Assembly: GCA_020029535.1 (NCBI GenBank) | Contig: JAIBJM010000022.1 | Coordinates: 1-52,228, forward strand | Origin: Gammaproteobacteria bacterium | Lineage (GTDB): Bacteria > Pseudomonadota > Gammaproteobacteria > Steroidobacterales > Steroidobacteraceae | DNA length: 52,228 nt | Reading direction: 5' to 3' | Shown: piece by piece, positions 51,726-52,228 of the stretch | Numbering within the stretch: the stretch's first letter is position 1 | Layout: each line of letters starts with the position of its first letter | Notes under the pieces: generated by a model | The model's database searches: none | The model's input: only the letters and a program-made list of their open reading frames with translations | What the model was told of the DNA's origin: nothing | Program-made: the position numbers and the translations under genes

Positions 51726-51980
51726 ATGCAAAGACGGATACCTTCCGAATCGGTGGTCTGGTTCGAGCACCTCAGCGTTGGCGATATCAGCCGGGTCGGC
51801 GGCAAGAACGCCGTGAAGGTCGGCATCTGCGGTCAGGCGCCGAGCAACCATCCGGAATTTGCTGCCTTCCTGGTCGAGGCGGGCATCGATTCGATCTCGC
51901 TCAACCCGGACAGCTTCGTGGCTACCACGCGGCGGGTTGCCGAGACGGAGCGCATGCAACTGCGCGCGAGCGGGACATGA
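51726..51980 (+). pseudogene. ppsA: Collapsed phosphoenolpyruvate synthase (both ends joined)
   Basis: An 84-residue open frame. Residues 8-29 ([23 protein letters not shown] region) are the N-terminal start of PEP synthase, and residues 30-75 ([19 protein letters not shown]...[12 protein letters not shown]) are its C-terminal end. The roughly 700 residues between, holding the ATP-grasp, phosphohistidine and PEP-binding parts, are gone, joined in frame near 51812. It cannot be an active enzyme. The frame remains open and its stop overlaps the alcohol dehydrogenase start, so it may still be translated. Confidence 0.85.
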
Positions 51981-52228
51981 GCAGCAGGATGAAAGCAGCG
52001 GTGGTACGTGGTTTCGGGCAGCCGCTGACAATCGAGGAGCGGCCGATTCCGACGCCGGGTGCGGGGCAGGTGCTCATAAAGGTCGTTGCCAGCGGGGTCT
52101 GTCACACGGATCTGCATGCGGTGGACGGCGACTGGCCGGTGAAACCCGCGCTGCCTTTTGTGCCGGGCCACGAGGGTGCGGGTTTTGTCGCTGCACTGGG
52201 CCCGGGGGTGACGCGACTCAAGGAGGGC
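51977..52228 (+). CDS. adhP: Zinc-dependent alcohol dehydrogenase, N-terminal fragment
   Basis: The first 84 residues of a medium-chain zinc alcohol dehydrogenase, cut by the window end. The catalytic zinc ligands are visible in SGVCHTDLH and PGHEGAG, and [12 protein letters not shown] is typical of AdhP-type enzymes. The start is ATG 51977 in an ATGA overlap with the PEP synthase remnant; ATG 51989 (MKAAVV) is an alternative. It would interconvert ethanol or similar alcohols and aldehydes, fitting a low-oxygen or stress role. Confidence 0.88.
   Translation, partial: MSSRMKAAVVRGFGQPLTIEERPIPTPGAGQVLIKVVASGVCHTDLHAVDGDWPVKPALPFVPGHEGAGFVAALGPGVTRLKEG

Overview
High-GC bacterial chromosome, most likely a gammaproteobacterium of the Xanthomonadales/Nevskiales/Steroidobacter type. 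This placement is inferred from purT, a GlrK-QseG-GlrR locus, an SrkA-type kinase, a DUF885 lipoprotein and dense two-component/cyclic-di-GMP genes; no rRNA is present to confirm it. Genes are tightly packed with many ATGA/GTGA overlaps. I see no insertion sequence, prophage or CRISPR array.

Layout. 1-3.1 kb: cytochrome c tail, an MFS transporter, a small charged protein and purT. 3.3-6.5 kb: a three-gene amidoligase operon (circularly permuted ATP-grasp, alpha-E, transglutaminase) behind a candidate sigma-54 promoter. 6.5-14.9 kb: a DUF885 lipoprotein, then ugd, manC, manB, a second MFS transporter and a DegT-type aminotransferase, which supply sugar nucleotides for exopolysaccharide. 15-21.1 kb (minus strand): YfiR-like protein, hybrid kinase and a large receiver/kinase/GGDEF/EAL protein, joined by 4-nt overlaps. 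21.4-27.1 kb: tRNA-Val, gltX, two related FnIII lipoproteins around a small DMT-type transporter, then tRNA-Ala and tRNA-Glu. The smaller lipoprotein has a well-formed GEMM-I (cyclic-di-GMP-type) riboswitch in its leader. 27.2-33.3 kb: glrK-qseG-glrR-like operon, galE, srkA and a lipoprotein. 33.4-39.3 kb: a 1204-aa PAS/GAF/GGDEF/EAL protein, a PAS histidine kinase and its CheY-like partner.

39.3-52.2 kb is a stress-adaptation cluster: cytochrome-like lipoprotein, Hsp20, universal stress protein, YqjD/YqjE-like proteins, DUF2934, PilZ, an RND pump, a host-attachment (eRF1-like) protein, a beta-CASP nuclease, CHAD, OsmC, a collapsed PEP synthase and an alcohol dehydrogenase. Seven of these (42934-50306) form one translationally coupled run.

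Two themes recur. Cyclic-di-GMP control appears as the riboswitch, two EAL proteins, PilZ and the YfiR-kinase operon, next to polysaccharide precursor genes. Several genes also carry internal losses that keep the reading frame: the 14956-18129 protein, the host-attachment remnant at 41513 and the PEP synthase at 51726. The GlrR-like regulator has lost the sigma-54-contacting GAFTGA loop.
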